Shown here piece after piece: positions 62,305 to 64,000 of a stretch of DNA of 64,000 bases. The DNA lies in NCBI RefSeq assembly GCF_002283555.1, contig NZ_MVOI01000011.1, positions 62,001-126,000 on the forward strand. Direction: 5' to 3'. Position 1 is the stretch's first letter, and each line of letters starts with the position of its first letter. The position numbers were made by a program, and so were the translations under genes. The stretch comes from Rubrivirga sp. SAORIC476 (GTDB taxonomy: Bacteria; Bacteroidota; Rhodothermia; Rhodothermales; Rubricoccaceae). Under the pieces are notes generated by a model that did not search any database, was not told the origin of the DNA, and saw only the letters and a list, made by a program, of their open reading frames with translations.

Positions 62305-64000
62305 CTACCGGCTGAGGTACAGGTTGCGCATCTCGAACGGCTTCGCGATGTGCTCGTCCGTGATGTCGTCCACGAACGCGATCGCCTCCCCGGTCGACTT
62401 CATCTCCGGCCCCAGTTCCTTGGTCACCTCGGGGAACTTGTCCCACGAGAACACCGGCTCCTTGACCGCGAAGCCCGTCAGCGTGGACTCCAGCTCGCCC
62501 GCCTCGCGGAAGGTCTGGATCTTGGCGCCCATCATCAGCTTCGCGCCGATCCGCGCGATGGGCACGCCCGTGGCCTTGGCCACGAACGGTACCGTGCGCG
62601 ACGCCCGCGGGTTGGCCTCGATCACGTAGACGAAGTCCTCCCCGTCGCGCGTTTGCACCGCCAGCTGGGTGTTCATCATACCGACTACCCCGAGCCGGGT
62701 CGCGATCTTGACCACCGTCTCCTTGAGCCGCTCGATGGTGGCGTCCGAGAGCGAGTACGGGGGGATCACCGCCGTCGAGTCGCCCGAGTGGACCCCCGCG
62801 GGCTCGATGTGCTGCATCACGCCCCCGATCCACACCTCGTCGCCGTCCGCGAGGCAGTCGATGTCCACTTCGATCGCGTTCTCCAGGAAGAGGTCCAGCA
62901 GGATCTGGTTGTCCGGGAAGAGGGTCAGGATGTTGGCGACGTACTCCGCCACCTCGTCCTTGTTGATCGCGATCCGCATGCCCTGGCCGCCGAGCACGTA
63001 CGAGGGCCGGATCAGGATCGGGTAGCCGATGGCCTCCGCCACCTCGACGGCCTCGTCCACCGTCGTCGCCATGCCGTAGGGCGGGAACGGGATGTCGAGC
63101 TCGGTCAGGATCTCGGAGAACTTGCCCCGGTCCTCAGCGAGGTCCATCTGCTCGTAGGGCGTCCCGAAGATGGGGAGCCCGACCTCCACGATCTCGCGCG
63201 CCAGCTTGAGCGCCGTCTGCCCGCCCAGTTGCAGGATGATGCCGTCCGGCTGCTCCAGGTCCACGATGTCGGCGACCCGTTCCCAGAAGACCGGCTCGAA
63301 GTAAAGCTTGTCTGCGATGTCGAAGTCGGTCGAGACCGTCTCCGGGTTGCAGTTGATCATGATGGCCTCGTAGCCCATCTCCTTCGCCGCGAGCACGCCG
63401 TGGACGCACGAGTAGTCGAACTCGATGCCCTGCCCGATCCGGTTCGGGCCGGAGCCCAGGATGAGCGCCTTTGGCCGGTCGCTGCGCGTCGTCTCGGTGG
63501 CCTCCGGGTCGCCCGCGCCGTCGTACGTCGAGTAGAAGTAGGGTGTCACCGCCTCGAACTCGCCCGCGCAGGTGTCCACCACCCGGAACGTCGGCGTGAG
63601 CCCCATGCCCTTGCGGGCCTCCCGCACCTCCGCCTCGGTCGACTCGGTGAACCGCGCGATCTGGACGTCCGAGAATCCGTGCTGCTTCAGCGTGAGCATC
63701 GCATCCCGGCCGAGATCGGCCAGCGGCGTGCCTTCCGTCGCCAGTTCCAGGTCGATCAGGTCCTTGACCTGGTTGAGGAACCACGGGTCGACCTTGGTCA
63801 CATCGTGCACCTCGGCCACCGACGCGCCGAGGCGGAAGGCGTGGCGGATGTGGATCAGCCGGTCCCAGTACGGCCGGGCCAGACGCTGGCGGACCACCGC
63901 GCGGTCGGGCTGCACGCCGTCGAGCCCCGAGAAGCCCTGCTCCAGGCTCTGAAACGCCTTCTGGAGCGACTCCGTGAACGTCCGCCCGATGGCCATCACC
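62305..64000 (-). CDS. carB: Carbamoyl-phosphate synthase large subunit (C-terminal part, partial)
   Basis: 564 residues are visible, entering from the window's right edge; the first (VMAIGRTFTESLQKA) corresponds to about residue 385 of the Escherichia coli enzyme. The second ATP-grasp half is present with LILGSGPNRIGQGIEFDYS and IEANPRASRT. The protein ends EMRNLYLSR right after the second half, so the MGS-like allosteric domain (about 120 residues) is absent, as in many Bacteroidota enzymes. The enzyme makes carbamoyl phosphate for arginine and pyrimidines. Confidence 0.95.
   Translation of the reverse strand, partial: VMAIGRTFTESLQKAFQSLEQGFSGLDGVQPDRAVVRQRLARPYWDRLIHIRHAFRLGASVAEVHDVTKVDPWFLNQVKDLIDLELATEGTPLADLGRDAMLTLKQHGFSDVQIARFTESTEAEVREARKGMGLTPTFRVVDTCAGEFEAVTPYFYSTYDGAGDPEATETTRSDRPKALILGSGPNRIGQGIEFDYSCVHGVLAAKEMGYEAIMINCNPETVSTDFDIADKLYFEPVFWERVADIVDLEQPDGIILQLGGQTALKLAREIVEVGLPIFGTPYEQMDLAEDRGKFSEILTELDIPFPPYGMATTVDEAVEVAEAIGYPILIRPSYVLGGQGMRIAINKDEVAEYVANILTLFPDNQILLDLFLENAIEVDIDCLADGDEVWIGGVMQHIEPAGVHSGDSTAVIPPYSLSDATIERLKETVVKIATRLGVVGMMNTQLAVQTRDGEDFVYVIEANPRASRTVPFVAKATGVPIARIGAKLMMGAKIQTFREAGELESTLTGFAVKEPVFSWDKFPEVTKELGPEMKSTGEAIAFVDDITDEHIAKPFEMRNLYLSR

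Overview
The window is chromosomal DNA of very high GC content. It is densely coded, mostly on the minus strand, with a plus-strand block at 41785-48562. Gene content points to a marine member of the Rhodothermota (Bacteroidota order II; Rubricoccus/Rubrivirga-like). The signs are a type IX secretion sortase and porin (PorU, PorV), secreted proteins with type A sorting tails, a GWxTD protein, a CarB that lacks its C-terminal allosteric domain, and promoter-like boxes of the Bacteroidota kind (TTG - about 20 nt - TAnnTTG). This placement is inferred from protein families, not from a marker-gene comparison. I see no phage, insertion sequence, CRISPR array or rRNA.

Layout. 1-900: partial YheT-type hydrolase and tRNA-Arg(CCG) with its own promoter and terminator. 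977-8697: three secreted proteins (endonuclease I, two tandem metalloproteases), a TPR protein and a dicarboxylate/amino-acid symporter. 8886-15662: a phytol-kinase/DUF92 fusion, then PorV and PorU. 15993-20352: TPR-HTH protein, dimerisation-phosphotransfer-only protein, membrane PAS sensor, MBL hydrolase. 20421-26455: CvpA, YqeY, then a chained set made of a PEGA protein, a BamB-like lipoprotein and a large peptidase/propeller/barrel protein. 26736-31667: sugar-phosphate isomerase, PTS EI and HPr, polyprenyl synthase, adenylate kinase. 31747-40478: two membrane proteins, a NifU-N protein, GMC oxidoreductase, RNase D, two thioredoxin-fold proteins, M14 peptidase and sodium-dependent transporter. 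40581-48562: ParA, then the plus-strand block Lnt-like, Maf, fasciclin, SDR, GH3/beta-lactamase and FmdB-like. 48569-54767: GWxTD, TpiA, PAS/GAF, Bcp, SurE, PanB. 54889-59591: OmpH, OmpH, BamA, UppS. 59664-64000: epimerase, two SecD P1-head proteins and the C-terminal part of CarB.

How the genes fit together. Much of the window builds or uses the outer surface: BamA with two OmpH chaperones, UppS, the T9SS sortase and porin, several lipoproteins, and secreted nuclease and peptidases paired with amino-acid transporters. This suits a protein- and DNA-degrading marine heterotroph.

The most interesting signals are homologues that have lost the residues their families depend on: an Lnt with none of the E/K/C triad, an FmdB without cysteines, an SDR without its tyrosine and a GH3 without its histidine loop. 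Other points of interest are two detached SecD P1-head proteins beside carB, a TPR protein ending in a helix-turn-helix, a histidine phosphotransfer domain without an ATPase next to a PAS sensor without an output, and a recurrent TAnCTTG box upstream of many genes.
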